Assembly: GCA_037349105.1 (NCBI GenBank)
Contig: JAYJMM010000113.1
Location: 620,001-684,000 of the forward strand
Source of the DNA: Limnomonas spitsbergensis
Lineage: Eukaryota; Chlorophyta; Chlorophyceae; Chlamydomonadales
Reading direction: 5' to 3'
Length of the DNA stretch: 64,000 bases
Shown piece by piece: positions 10,841 to 21,427 of this stretch; within the stretch, counting starts at the first letter, position 1; each line of letters starts with the position of its first letter. The position numbers and the translations under genes were made by a program. Under the pieces are notes generated by a model that saw only the letters and a program-made list of their open reading frames with translations, ran no database searches and was not told the DNA's origin.

Positions 10841-13800
10841 CTATGGCGGGACAGTGAGAACAGGGGGAGATGCTGGACGGCAGTCGGGTGGACTGTTTTC
10901 AAGGTAACGGCGAAGTCGATGAATGGAATAGGCAGATTGGACAGTGTGAACTGCTAGTTGTTTGAGCAGTGGGGGGACGTTGAAGGGTGTGATACCAAGG
11001 ACTGGAAAGAGGTGCATGATATCTTTATAGAAAATGCCAGAGCAACCAATGATGACGAGGTGAACATAGGGGTAGAGGATGTCTTTAGCAGGGGGGGGTA
11101 ACAGATATGTATGAGGGTGGGGGGCAGGAATGTGGAGAGGGTCTAAAACAGGTGTAGTGAGGTTCCATCCTGCGGAGCGAAGCAATTGTACTAACTGTGC
11201 ATGTTGTGTGGATTTGTGGGACAGGCAGAATTGTAGATTGGAGGTAAACCCGAGCTCAATAACATGGATGGTACAACGGTGTTGGAGGTCAAGAAGGAAG
11301 GCAGGGTCGGCAAGCCGGGCGGGAGGATAACTGTGGAGATCGGCAATGGTAAGGCCTTCAATTAAGAGGAGATCAGGACGAAGGCGGCAGAGTGTGGCAG
11401 GGGGGACAGCGGGAAGCATCCATTGCGGGATACGGGTGTCATAGACTCCTGGTGGGAGGGATGTAGCGGGTGTGGCATCCATAATTGTGAACATTCCACT
11501 CTTTGTGCCTCGGTGGAGGGAACGTTGGATGAGGCAGAGGGCCTTGTTGTGTCGGGAGATATAAGAGGCCTGCATACGGGGATGCCTGCATCTTCCAAAC
11601 ATGTGTCCCTGTGTGTCAGAAGTAGCGTCAGGTGGGCCAGTAGGAGGTGGTGTACATATGGGGCAAAGGCCATCGGTAAACGAGCGCACTGTTGTTTTGT
11701 AGGGAATACGGAAGAGAAGTGCCCGTTTAGCTGTCCATAAGAGGTTGGCTCGCATACGGAGGATGCATCGCTTCAGAGAAAAGTGGCAAGCAGAAGACTG
11801 CCACATGTGATTGTTATACAAGGGTAAAGAGTGGGCATTTTCTTCGATTATGCGGGTATAAGTAGCACAAGATATGGTGGTGTCACCGTCCGTAACGTGA
11901 GGGCAAGAAGAGTGAAGGTGTGCCTTGATAGAGGAGGTGAGGTCAGAAGTGAACCAAGGGGTGTCGTTTGAATCCGTTTGAGTATCGTCTTGGGGTAGGC
12001 AAGGCCAAGCTGGGAGGGAAGCCATGTACTGGTTGTTGATATGGGAAAGGTTAAATGTACAAGTGCTGGGTGCGTCCAAGGCTCGTGTTGCCCCAATGTC
12101 AGCAAGTTCATTGCTGATAATACCAATATGTGATTTCACCTTCTGGATGAGCGTTGGTAGGCCTATGTTGGCCCGTGAAAGGAGTAGGCGGCGGATGGCC
12201 AGGAGAAGCGGTGCATGCTTGTCCTCAAGGAGATCATGCGGGTAAAAGACAGCTTTCTGTATGAGGTAAATGCTGCAAAGACTGTCAGTGAAGATAGTAA
12301 GGGAAGGGGCAATGGTCAAGGCGGGGCCAGAAGGTGTATGGGCATGATCGAGGGCTGCATGAATGCCTCCAAGTTCAGCCCTGGTGATAGTGTTCGTTTC
12401 ACATTTTCCAGTAGGGTTGACCGTATGGGTGGAGCCATCGACAGTGAAGTAAAAGGCAGCCCCTATCAAGTTATTGCCGGCGTCATCCTGTATACAAGCT
12501 CCGTCTGTGTAGTATGCCGGAAGCAACGGCCAAGCAAGTGGATAGGTAGGGGGGTAGAGAGATCGGAGTTCATCGAAAAGGATAAGGGGGAAAGTGAGTG
12601 GGGCAAGTGGGAGAGGGGTAGGCGGGGTAGTGTGCGTGTGTAGGTGGGAGGCTACAGAGAATCCAGCGGGGTGTTGCCATTTCGCATGCGAACCGGGAAG
12701 TTGGGATTGGCGCCGGGTGGGTGGGTGTGGACGGTGGGCAGGTGTGGTGCCAGGTGGGTGTCCATGTCCAGATAGTGTGTGCACATTGGAATCGACTGGA
12801 GCAGTGGGAGGTGGGTCAGGGTAGAAGCGAGCGAGGCCCTCTGTGTTACCAATGACAAGAAGTTGTAGTGGCCATTTGGGAGTGCCGTATGTTGGTTGGG
12901 TTGCTGTGTAGATGTGTGCCAAGTGGTCCGGGGCTGAAAAGCGAAAGTTGGGGTCGGTATGAAGAGTCAGAACATGAACCATATTGGCATGGGAGGTCCA
13001 ATTCATGAAAGATGAGTTCTTCCAAACTGGGGTAAGGATAATAGTGCATGTGGGTACCGTAGTCATGCTGGCGGATGAGACGGCCCAACGGATTGCCTTT
13101 GTGATTGTTTTCATCTTGAAGTCTGGATGAACGAACGAGCTGCCGGTCCAAGGTGTGGAGTATGCATTATGGAGAGCCCCAAAAAGACAATCGTGATGGT
13201 GGGTGGTATAGTATGTGCGTGCATGGTAGGAGACGTCGAGAGGAGATGCAAAACGGTGGAGATGGGTGGACATGTTATCTGAGAGCACTTGCATCATGGG
13301 TTCCGGGAGACACCAAGTCGTGTTAGGCGCGGTTCCTGTTTTGTGCTTGGTATGAATGGGGTATCGGGCAAGAAGGGAAGCAAGATCTTGCTCGAAGGAA
13401 CCCTCAGAGTGGGCGAGGTGTAGGGCAGGAAGGGTAAGTTTCGTATGATCATAGCATGCACGAAGCCAGTGCAGGCGGCGGGCAGGGATGCAACCAACAA
13501 GAGTGCCATTTGGGCGGTATAGGTAGGCATAGTGACATTGCCATGGAAGGGGTTGCGGATCAGAGGCAGGGGCGGAAGGTAAGGGGGGAGGGTGTAACGG
13601 GCCGGAAGAGGGTGAGTGGAGTCCAATCTGGATAGTGAAGGAATGTGGTGGTATGATGTCGAAGTCGGGATGGACAGGATTTATGTTAAAGGAGACGTGT
13701 TGGTCGATGCATGAGTGATCTTGGTTCGCAGAGGATGGGACCCATTGGGTGCGGGGATGGGGATTTGTGGAGTGTAAACGCCAGAGCCCTTGACGTTGGA

Positions 13801-14046
13801 GGTTTGTGAGGCCGAGGTCAAGGGGACGAGTAGGGGAAGGAGGAAGCAAGGGACAGGCGGGGTCCGTATGTGGGTGTGCTTGGTCTGGTAATGTCCGCTT
13901 ACGTGTGAGTGATGTACGGTTTAAGGGAGGGTGGTGTGGGGTAGAGGAACGATAGGGTGGACGAGACGAACGGTTGATCCAACAATCCTGAGCGAGTCGT
14001 GGGGGGGCATAGACGGGGGGGGGGCGGGGGAGGGGGGCATGAGAGG
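10841..14046 (-). CDS. LINE polyprotein, C-terminal part: RNase H plus RLE-like nuclease
   Basis: The frame is open from about 14,046 to a stop at 10,841; the nominal start at 13,849 is only a TTG, so this is a continuation of the upstream frame and not a separate gene. RNase H (about 12,080-12,520) shows YYTDGA, a Glu in RAELGGIHAAL, IFTDS and KVKSHIGIISNELAD, so all catalytic acids are present. Further on, CPIC (11,654-11,665) with HMFGRC (11,589-11,606) forms a CCHC-type finger, followed by RPD (11,372-11,380) and an acidic residue in IELGF (11,255-11,257), then a lysine and a QHAQLVQLL helix. This layout matches restriction-like endonucleases of LINEs. With the AP endonuclease upstream, the element resembles the dual-endonuclease Dualen/RandI type. 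Confidence 0.8.
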
Positions 14047-14290
14047 TCTAGAATGTAGTCATGATGATGAGGGAGTGGGGGACCTGGGGGTGCAGCCAGG
14101 TCCAGGACAAACAATGTGGGAGGAGGGATGTGGGGCAAGGTGGAAGGGACAGGGGGAGGAGAGGGAGGGGGGCATGAAAGGTCGAGAATGTAGTTGGGAT
14201 GGTGGGGGAGTAGGGGGCATGGTGTTGTGCCCAAGTGTAGGACAAAGGGAGCATGAGGAAGGGGTGGGCTAGAGGGAAGGCCTGGGTTGG
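13899..14290 (-). other. frame-broken Pro-rich linker of the LINE
   Basis: A third minus-strand frame carries an imperfect tandem peptide repeat: FVLHL/YILDLSCPP/FVLDLAAPP/YILDLSCPP, from DNA repeats of about 130 bp. The repeat keeps frame only here, while the frame coming from the RT (stop at 14,048) and the frame entering RNase H (open from 14,046) lie on either side. The original single frame therefore probably ran through this linker and was broken by indels in C runs. Confidence 0.55.
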
Positions 14291-17200
14291 GAAAGAGCTC
14301 TGGAGCGCGGGTATGAGTACTACGGGGGATAGTGGGACGGGCGCGCTTTGAAGTTGCTTGAGGGCGTGGGGAGAAGCATTGGGGGAGGAGACCAAGGGCC
14401 TGGTCGGCACTGGGAGCAGACGCGATGTGGGGGAGGGTGGTCGAGACAACCTGAGGGAGTTGGGAGAAGTCATGGGCGATCGTGATGTGGCGCTGATGGA
14501 GGGGGAGTGCAGAAAAGCGCGTGTGCTGAGGGCTTGGTCAGAGGGATGCCCATTAAGGAGCAGGGTGATACGGTTGAGCGAGACTTGGGCCTGTTGTATC
14601 CAACGACGGCGCGCTTTACCTTTGAATGTTGCAGACAGGTACGTGGATGGCTGGAAGGTAGAAATGTGAGGTCCAGTCATGACGGTAAGTGGTTCCAAGG
14701 ACGTGATGCCCAGACGACAAAGAGGATGGAGTAGTTCTGGAGTGATGAGGAGGGTGGAACTCTGTGGTGTTGGAGTGTAGGGAGGAATAGGCATAAATGG
14801 CAGGGTAGTGTCAGGTGGAGGAGGTGTGGGTGAGAGGATGTGGGTCAGTTGTCGCCACATGGCATTGCCGAGGAGTTCTTGAACTCCAGAGGTAATAGGG
14901 GAAGGGCCTGATGAGCAACGATGGAGAGCAAGTTGAGCATGGTGCATGAGGGAAAGTTGACGCATGGGGAGCGGTAACGAGTGAAAAGTTCTAGTGGGTC
15001 GCACAAGCGACGTGAGGGGGAGTTGTCCATGAGTGTCCAGTTGTTGGTTCAAAACGCCAGAAGTGAGGGTTCCGAGGGAACCTTCATCGTTCAGGGCTCG
15101 GGTGAGGGTAAGGGCGGAAATCTGGGTGTAATCTGTCAGGAGGGAGGTGAGGCCAACACCCCCCCGATCTGTGGGTGTGAGTATAAGGGCGGTGGGGTAG
15201 GAGTGGCCAAGATTCATGCAAATTCGGAGGACTCTGGCAAGCAGGGTATCGAGTATCCGTATATCCACTTCTGAGAAAGGTGCAATGGATAGGGAATGCG
15301 TAATTTTAGGGCGAAGGACCCTGTTGATGATCATGAGAATGTGTTGGGGGGCGACATCGGCCATGATGAGGCTGCGTGATTTCGCTTGGATAGTGGCAGT
15401 GATGGCATCGAGATGATCTTTAAAGCTGAGAAGGGTGTTGATGTAAACACCAAGGTATTTGTAAGATTTTGAGGGAGGGAAGAATGGAAAGGGGATGCCG
15501 TTCACAAAAAATTTATTGTGTAGTTGGGCATGAAGGAGGGCGGTTTGCTCGGCAATAGTGTGGGCCAATCCTGTAAGAGCTGCATGGTGAGCCGCCCCAG
15601 TAAGTGCACATTTGGAAGCGTTGAGCGTTAGACCTGCCCATGTGCAATAAGCAGTGAGTTTGTGAAGTTGATGAAGGAGGCGAACGTGAGAATGCGAGAG
15701 AAGGGCCATATCATCAGCAAAGGCGAGGGTGGAGAGAGTGAGGGCACAAGGGTGTTTCATGCCTAGGGGGATAGCACATGAGGGGGTGAAGCCATGGCCA
15801 CCAGTGTTGCACCATCTGAGACAAGGTTCCATGTAGATATTGAAAACCAGGGGAGACAGAGTGTCCCCCTGAATGGTGCCTCGACCCACAGGGATAGGAT
15901 GAGTAGCAAGACCTGAAGACCGCTGGAGAATGATACGGGTAGAGGCATTAGTGTAGATGCCTTTGATGACATCGACAGAATCTTCAGGGTATCCTAGGGT
16001 ATCCATAATACGGTAGAGCTTGTCATGGTTTATGGTGTTGAATGCGTTAGTGAGGTCCACATAGGCAATGTAGATATTGCGGTTGGATGCTTGGGCATCC
16101 TCTAGAAGATGTACAAGACGTTGCAGATGGCGAGAGGTGTTATGTTTAGCTCGGAACCCTTCTTGGGAAGGACTGAGTATGCAGTGGTCCTCAGAAAATT
16201 CAGATATGACAGTACTGACAAAACGAGTCCAAAGTTTGTAGATAGTGTTGTGCATGCCAATGGGTCGTTTATTTGTCAGGATAGAGGGGTCGTCCTTTTT
16301 ATGGAGAAGAGTGGTATGTGAGACTTTCCATGTGTCTGGGGTAGAGCCAGTGACCCACATGAGGATAAGGAGGTTACGTATGGAGGACTTGAATGAAGAT
16401 GGCATGATGCGAAGGAGTTCATTGGGGACACCGTCTGGGCCTGGCTTTTTATTGTTGGATAATTTGTGGAGGACACGATGAAAGAGGTGTGTTCGGGTGA
16501 CATATGGAAGCAGGGTAGAAGTTGGTGTGGAGTGGGATTTGGCAGGCGTGTCAAGAGTGAATGCATCAATTGCGCCTGTGGCCGCCCAAGGAAAGGGATC
16601 ATGGGTAGGGAGGGAGGGGTCATGCGCCCATTCTCTGCCGAAGTGGGATTCAGTGTATTGAACCATGTCCGTTGGGTCAGTAAGAAGGTGTTGGGTGGTT
16701 GTATTACGGACTGAGGTGATTTCGGAAGATACGGTGTCTGTGGAATCCTGGAAGATGATGTTGTGGGCCTTACGGGGGGAAGTGAAGAGAAGGCGTGTCA
16801 GACGTCGTCGGTGGGTATTGCGTTCACTATGTGGCTTAGTGGTGTTTCGGATGCGCCTCCGGGTGGAGCGTATGTGCGCGTCGCATGTGTGGATCCAGTT
16901 GGACCAGGTAGCATGGGGGTCAGGGCCATCGGAATCAGGGAGAGAAGGGAGCAGGTCGACCAAGTTACCACGGTGAGGGGTGTTGTGGCAATGTGGATGA
17001 CGGGCATTTATTTGACCAAGGCAAGTTTCAGACTTTAGTGCAAGGAGGAGCCGGGCACGTGTGGCAAAGTGGGGGTCGGTATTAGGATGGACGGCGGTGG
17101 GGAACTCTGGAGAATTTAGCAGGCGCATGAGGAAACGTCGTGCAAAGAAGAGGACAGTGATGGTATGCAAACGGGCGGATATTTTCTTCTGGACAGTTCT

Positions 17201-20200
17201 TGGGAGGTAGCATTGTCGGGGGCGGGCTTGGCCACAAGGGTTTGGAGGGGCAACAGTTCTGGTTGGGCAACACTGTTTCATGATCAACAAGGCCGCATCG
17301 AGGAGATCTGTGTGGGAGGAGGCGAGCGATGGGATGTCAAGCTGAAGGTCTTTGATTATCTGTTTACATGCTGTCCAAGGGATGGAGGGGCGGGTGCCAC
17401 AAGAGGTCCGAGGTACATCTTGGTATATGCGGTCTAAGAGGTGGGTGCTGTGTGCCAATAGGGAGTCACACGCTGTGGATAGATTGGTGTTCAGTTTTTG
17501 GCGTGTAATATCTAGGTTGGGTTTGGGTATGGGTTGTTTAATTTCAGTGGGACGAGCAATTGGGGCAGGTGGACAGGGGTTGGGTGTAGTGGTCTGATGA
17601 AGGAGAGGTTGGGACGGGGAAGATGGGACTGGAGACCTGAGGATCGGAAGCATAGCCTTGGGGCAGGTAATACTGAGTGGCAGGTGATCCGAGAAATATT
17701 GGCAAAAGGTAGGGACATGGCATGTCACGTCTGCCATACTTGTGTAAGTAGAGCGGGGGAGGTTGGTAGAGAGGAGGATATCATCGATCATAGATGGCCT
17801 GCACTGTGAGTTGTGGGGGTAATGGGTAGTGTGCTGAGTAGAGGAAGCATTGATGGGGGTGAGGTTGCTGGCATGGAGGAAAGAGCTGAAGCCAGGGTGC
17901 ATGACAGGGCCTAGATGATGATTAAAGTCTCCGCCAATGATAAAGAAGTGTGAGACTGGGTCATGGGTATCGATTTGGGATGCAATGTAGTCCATGCATG
18001 CAGCTTTGAGGATGGCATGGCCGGGGGGCATGTAGACACTTAGAACATGGAGGACCATATTATTGGCCATGGGCAGGGAAACATGTATGCAGTAGCCTGT
18101 GAGGCTGGTAGGGATCGTTTGGCGTTTGAATAGAGGGTGCTGGGTGTATGTTTTTTGTATTGCTAGGAGAACTCCACCTGGTGCAGAAGCTCCTGGCCGG
18201 CATCGAGAGAGGTCCGTGGAGTTGGGTAAGCTGCTGAAAAAAAGAGCGTAGGACGCGAAAATCGAGCAAGTTTTACGAAGCTGAGTATGCTGGGATGAAA
18301 ATATGTGTGTTTCCTGTCCAAAGAGAAAGTGTGGGCATTCGGAATTGACGAGGTCGGACAGGTCTCGTAAGTTAGAACGTAGTCCTTGGTGATTAAAAGT
18401 AGTGAAAGAAATGGATTTGGAATCTTGGAATGTGGAGCCTGACTGAAGCGGGGGGGTCTTGGCCGAGGAAAAGGAGTGCAAAGTACATGATCGCGATGTC
18501 GGAGGAGCAATGCGAAGCGCTGTGCTGTTTGGAGCGGCGATGGTGCGGAGCGGAGAAGGAGCAGTACAAGGTGATTTTGGTGATGGGTGGGGGATTGGAG
18601 CTTGGGGGACTGGTGTCACTGCTGGGAGGTGCATGGGTGGTGCACCCTCCACGTCAATGTCAATGATGGTGGCATATTCGGGTGGGGTAGGAGTGGCGTG
18701 CGAGGGACGAAAGTGCGAGGCCTCAAGGCAGGCTTCTAACGTGGTACTTGGGACCAGGGCAAAAACACTGCATGCTAGAGTGCGAAGGAGGGTAAGGTTA
18801 TAGTGACCGTCAGGCCCGACAATGGTGGAGCGTGTGGGGTCATCAGGGTCAAGCCAAATCCAGGCTCCGTTGTACTTGAGGAGGGTAGATGCGTGCCCAT
18901 ATCCAGCCAGCTCTGTGGTGTGAACAACAAAGCCAGGGTAGGCCAATCCGTGGGACTGTTGCATGGAAATGAGAGCCATGTCTAGATCATGTATGGTGAG
19001 CTGGGAGAGGTGGGCAAGGTTAGTGGGGGTTACTATGGGAGTAGATCTGTCCATGATGCGCGTCTTATTGAGATGTTGGGTTTCATGTAGCCAGAAGGAG
19101 AAGAGAGCGTCAGAAAAATTTCCTCGGGACGGGTCGTAGTAGTTTTCAGGATGGAGCCAGAGGCGCTTGTGGTGTGGATATTTAGGTAGGCGGCTTTGTT
19201 GAGTGCACCACGCAGAGATTTGAGTGCATGTAGTGGAGGCGTATTGTACAAGGTTGTTGTATGCATGAAGTTGGCAGTATTGGGCCACTTGACGCTCGAA
19301 GTAAAGACCAATAGGCAGGATATGGGGGGTGGTAGGTGAGCATTGTAAGGCATGGGTTTCAGAGATGCCTCCGATCGGGGGGCAACGGAAAGAAGGAGAA
19401 ATATTTGTAGGTCTAGGAGATAGAGGAGGGTGTTGGAGCAAGGAGATGTGGTGGGAAAGGAGACGGAGTACGGAAGGATCTGTTTTTTTTCTATGTGTTA
19501 GACGTGCTAAAAGACGCTTAGCCTTACTCAGTAGGAACCGCTGATAATGACGGTGGGGGGTGTAGCATTTTGTTATCTTTATGATCCAGAGAGATTGTAG
19601 CCATTGTTTTGTTGTGGAGCGAGTGGTAGGTTTGGGGGATATGTGGGCTGGAGGTAGAGGAAGATGAGCTGAGGGCGGAAGTGTATGTCTGGCCTGAAGG
19701 ACAGCGGGGATCGGGATAGCGGGTGTAGGTTGTGAGGCATGGGGTGAGGTTAATGGAGACGGTGGGTAGTTCCCGAGCGATGGATTACAAGGGTGGGGGA
19801 GGCATAAAATATGATGTATAATCAGTGTACTGCATAGGAAACTGAGGGTGCTAGCAAATAAAATAATGTTTCCAAAGTGAACCATGCTGTTTAATAGATG
19901 TATTCGAATATTGGTCAGGGTAACGGCATAATTTTGGCTGTGAAGGCAAGGAATCTGATAACGCAGAATTGTACTTTGCACGTGGCGTAGCCAACTTAAT
20001 ATCTCTGGCAGAGCGCTTGAAGACTTGGTGTTGGTGGACTTGCTAGTCCTAAAGGGCGGAATAAGGGGTGGGCAAGGGGAGCGAGGGGTGAAAGGGAGTG
20101 AGAAGGGAAGATATGTGGAGGGGGGCGGAGGTGGTGTGTGATGACAAAGTGCCAGTGTGGTGGTTGTTTGGTGTTGAAAAATAGAGGTGTCAGTGGGAAT

Positions 20201-21427
20201 GTGAAGATGAGAGCTGAGTAAAACTGGAATGGAGTGTGGGGTGTATGGCAAGAGAGGGTAGCAGGAAATGGGGTCATGTAGATCAAGGGGAATCATGGCA
20301 GGCACAAAAGGGCGTACCAGGGTCATGCGTGGCTTTTGGCGGTAGCCGCCAGAGGTGTTTGCCGGGCGCTTGTTCTGGGGCATCCGTACGGGGTGCAACG
20401 TGAGGTAATCCTGCTGGTGTTGCTCATGAAGTGTCTTCTGTTTCAGGTCTGGCCGGCGGGCCATGACCTCGGAGAAGGTTTCCCACACGCCGCTGGGGGA
20501 TTGTTTTGACTCGGCAAGGATAGCGCCGAGGTTGCCGATGCTCAGGTCCAGCCACTGTCCGTAGGGATTGTTACGGCCCCCAGGACCGACGAGGAGTTTG
20601 TCTGAATCGATGCCGCCCACCCGGATGGTGCGGGAGAGGTTGGTGAAGAGCAGTAGATCTTCGAAGCGATCGACAGAAACGGCGTAGATTTGGCAAGGGT
20701 TCGTCTTGCATTGCAGGCGCATGTTGGTGCGCACAAGGCGGGGTGCAGAGGTCAACACTTTGTCAGCAGCCAAGAAGAGGGCTTTGACAGCCTTCAACAC
20801 AACATCAGGGCGGTTGAGGTCCGGCTTGTTGGTGATGGCCACAGCAAGCTGAAATTGGGGGGGTGCGGTGTGTGTGTGCCTGCTGTCGTTGTAGAGGGCG
20901 GTCAAGAAGGACAGGTCACATGGCAGAAGGCACATGAGGGAATCACCCACTGGGATGCCTGCCCGGGGCTGGCCCGGTGTAGTAGATTGCGCCATAAGGC
21001 GTTCCCTGAACGATTCTCCGGTGACGACCGCATGGAAGATGAACTGCGAGTTGTCGCGGTCGTAGTCGAACGTCTGGAACTCTACGCTGGGACCCGCAAG
21101 TGACAGGGCCCGGGAGAGCTCACGGAGAGCAATAGCCCGTGGGGCACCGCGGGGGTAATTGCTGAGGTGTTGCGTCAGCGTGGTGTGCAAGGGGGTGTCT
21201 GGCATCACCTGCAGTACGACAGCCCGTAGTTGGAGCTCCATGGTGTCGTCGCAAGGGGCAGTCAAGCCCAGCTCCGTGCGCACGAATGAACGCAGGCGTG
21301 TAGGACATTCAAATGCCGTCGTGTCGTCGTAAAGCATGAGGTGGATGCGGAGCACAGAACGGGCGTCCTCGAAATAGACTCTCGTGATGTTACCCCCTTT
21401 GGTGGTGTAAGTCTCGAAGTTCGCAAC
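14048..21427 (-). CDS. LINE polyprotein: gag-like, Josephin-like protease, APE, RT
   Basis: About 2,460 codons, open from 21,427; the nominal start at 21,355 is a GTG and good coding sequence extends above it without an ATG, so the 5' end is truncated, spliced or non-AUG. In order: a conserved-looking gag-like region (to about 20,280); one hydrophobic, possibly membrane-spanning, segment (19,800-19,880); a Josephin-like domain (18,770-19,310) with Q-x4-C-x2-H-x2-NNL, a later GHAST histidine and WLDP; an APE domain (17,670-18,410) with FNHQGL, QETH, VYMPPG, GGDFNHH, IDD and SDHLPL; and an RT (15,430-16,490) with KPGPDG, RPIGM, AYVDLTNAF, QGDTLSPLVFN and FADD. All core catalytic residues are seen. 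Frame relation to the C-terminal part is described in the linker entry. Confidence 0.9.
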   Translation of the reverse strand, partial: VANFETYTTKGGNITRVYFEDARSVLRIHLMLYDDTTAFECPTRLRSFVRTELGLTAPCDDTMELQLRAVVLQVMPDTPLHTTLTQHLSNYPRGAPRAIALRELSRALSLAGPSVEFQTFDYDRDNSQFIFHAVVTGESFRERLMAQSTTPGQPRAGIPVGDSLMCLLPCDLSFLTALYNDSRHTHTAPPQFQLAVAITNKPDLNRPDVVLKAVKALFLAADKVLTSAPRLVRTNMRLQCKTNPCQIYAVSVDRFEDLLLFTNLSRTIRVGGIDSDKLLVGPGGRNNPYGQWLDLSIGNLGAILAESKQSPSGVWETFSEVMARRPDLKQKTLHEQHQQDYLTLHPVRMPQNKRPANTSGGYRQKPRMTLVRPFVPAMIPLDLHDPISCYPLLPYTPHSIPVLLSSHLHIPTDTSIFQHQTTTTLALCHHTPPPPPSTYLPFSLPFTPRSPCPPLIPPFRTSKSTNTKSSSALPEILSWLRHVQSTILRYQIPCLHSQNYAVTLTNIRIHLLNSMVHFGNIILFASTLSFLCSTLIIHHILCLPHPCNPSLGNYPPSPLTSPHASQPTPAIPIPAVLQARHTLPPSAHLPLPPAHISPKPTTRSTTKQWLQSLWIIKITKCYTPHRHYQRFLLSKAKRLLARLTHRKKTDPSVLRLLSHHISLLQHPPLSPRPTNISPSFRCPPIGGISETHALQCSPTTPHILPIGLYFERQVAQYCQLHAYNNLVQYASTTCTQISAWCTQQSRLPKYPHHKRLWLHPENYYDPSRGNFSDALFSFWLHETQHLNKTRIMDRSTPIVTPTNLAHLSQLTIHDLDMALISMQQSHGLAYPGFVVHTTELAGYGHASTLLKYNGAWIWLDPDDPTRSTIVGPDGHYNLTLLRTLACSVFALVPSTTLEACLEASHFRPSHATPTPPEYATIIDIDVEGAPPMHLPAVTPVPQAPIPHPSPKSPCTAPSPLRTIAAPNSTALRIAPPTSRSCTLHSFSSAKTPPLQSGSTFQDSKSISFTTFNHQGLRSNLRDLSDLVNSECPHFLFGQETHIFSSQHTQLRKTCSIFASYALFFSSLPNSTDLSRCRPGASAPGGVLLAIQKTYTQHPLFKRQTIPTSLTGYCIHVSLPMANNMVLHVLSVYMPPGHAILKAACMDYIASQIDTHDPVSHFFIIGGDFNHHLGPVMHPGFSSFLHASNLTPINASSTQHTTHYPHNSQCRPSMIDDILLSTNLPRSTYTSMADVTCHVPTFCQYFSDHLPLSITCPKAMLPILRSPVPSSPSQPLLHQTTTPNPCPPAPIARPTEIKQPIPKPNLDITRQKLNTNLSTACDSLLAHSTHLLDRIYQDVPRTSCGTRPSIPWTACKQIIKDLQLDIPSLASSHTDLLDAALLIMKQCCPTRTVAPPNPCGQARPRQCYLPRTVQKKISARLHTITVLFFARRFLMRLLNSPEFPTAVHPNTDPHFATRARLLLALKSETCLGQINARHPHCHNTPHRGNLVDLLPSLPDSDGPDPHATWSNWIHTCDAHIRSTRRRIRNTTKPHSERNTHRRRLTRLLFTSPRKAHNIIFQDSTDTVSSEITSVRNTTTQHLLTDPTDMVQYTESHFGREWAHDPSLPTHDPFPWAATGAIDAFTLDTPAKSHSTPTSTLLPYVTRTHLFHRVLHKLSNNKKPGPDGVPNELLRIMPSSFKSSIRNLLILMWVTGSTPDTWKVSHTTLLHKKDDPSILTNKRPIGMHNTIYKLWTRFVSTVISEFSEDHCILSPSQEGFRAKHNTSRHLQRLVHLLEDAQASNRNIYIAYVDLTNAFNTINHDKLYRIMDTLGYPEDSVDVIKGIYTNASTRIILQRSSGLATHPIPVGRGTIQGDTLSPLVFNIYMEPCLRWCNTGGHGFTPSCAIPLGMKHPCALTLSTLAFADDMALLSHSHVRLLHQLHKLTAYCTWAGLTLNASKCALTGAAHHAALTGLAHTIAEQTALLHAQLHNKFFVNGIPFPFFPPSKSYKYLGVYINTLLSFKDHLDAITATIQAKSRSLIMADVAPQHILMIINRVLRPKITHSLSIAPFSEVDIRILDTLLARVLRICMNLGHSYPTALILTPTDRGGVGLTSLLTDYTQISALTLTRALNDEGSLGTLTSGVLNQQLDTHGQLPLTSLVRPTRTFHSLPLPMRQLSLMHHAQLALHRCSSGPSPITSGVQELLGNAMWRQLTHILSPTPPPPDTTLPFMPIPPYTPTPQSSTLLITPELLHPLCRLGITSLEPLTVMTGPHISTFQPSTYLSATFKGKARRRWIQQAQVSLNRITLLLNGHPSDQALSTRAFLHSPSISATSRSPMTSPNSLRLSRPPSPTSRLLPVPTRPLVSSPNASPHALKQLQSAPVPLSPVVLIPALQSSFPTQAFPLAHPFLMLPLSYTWAQHHAPYSPTIPTTFSTFHAPLPLLPLSLPPCPTSLLPHCLSWTWLHPQVPHSLIIMTTF

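Larger units (their letters stand above)
10841..21427 (-). mobile_element. dual-endonuclease non-LTR retrotransposon (Dualen/RandI-like)
   Basis: Coding extent of one LINE. Order on the minus strand: gag-like N-terminus, basic Pro-rich linker, Josephin-like protease, AP endonuclease (APE), reverse transcriptase, low-complexity Pro-rich linker, RNase H, CCHC/RLE-like nuclease. Every catalytic motif checked is present, so the copy looks young. The frame changes at least twice between about 14,500 and 14,000, once at a run of ten C on the sense strand (14,015-14,024); these could be true mutations or homopolymer sequencing errors. UTR ends, poly(A) and target-site duplication were not found. Clade assignment is inference from domain content and needs an RT phylogeny. 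Confidence 0.85.

Noticed and set aside
14358..18985. Numerous plus-strand ORFs of 60-115 codons opposite the LINE
   Set aside because: They are antisense shadows of a C-rich coding region whose minus strand carries all catalytic motifs.
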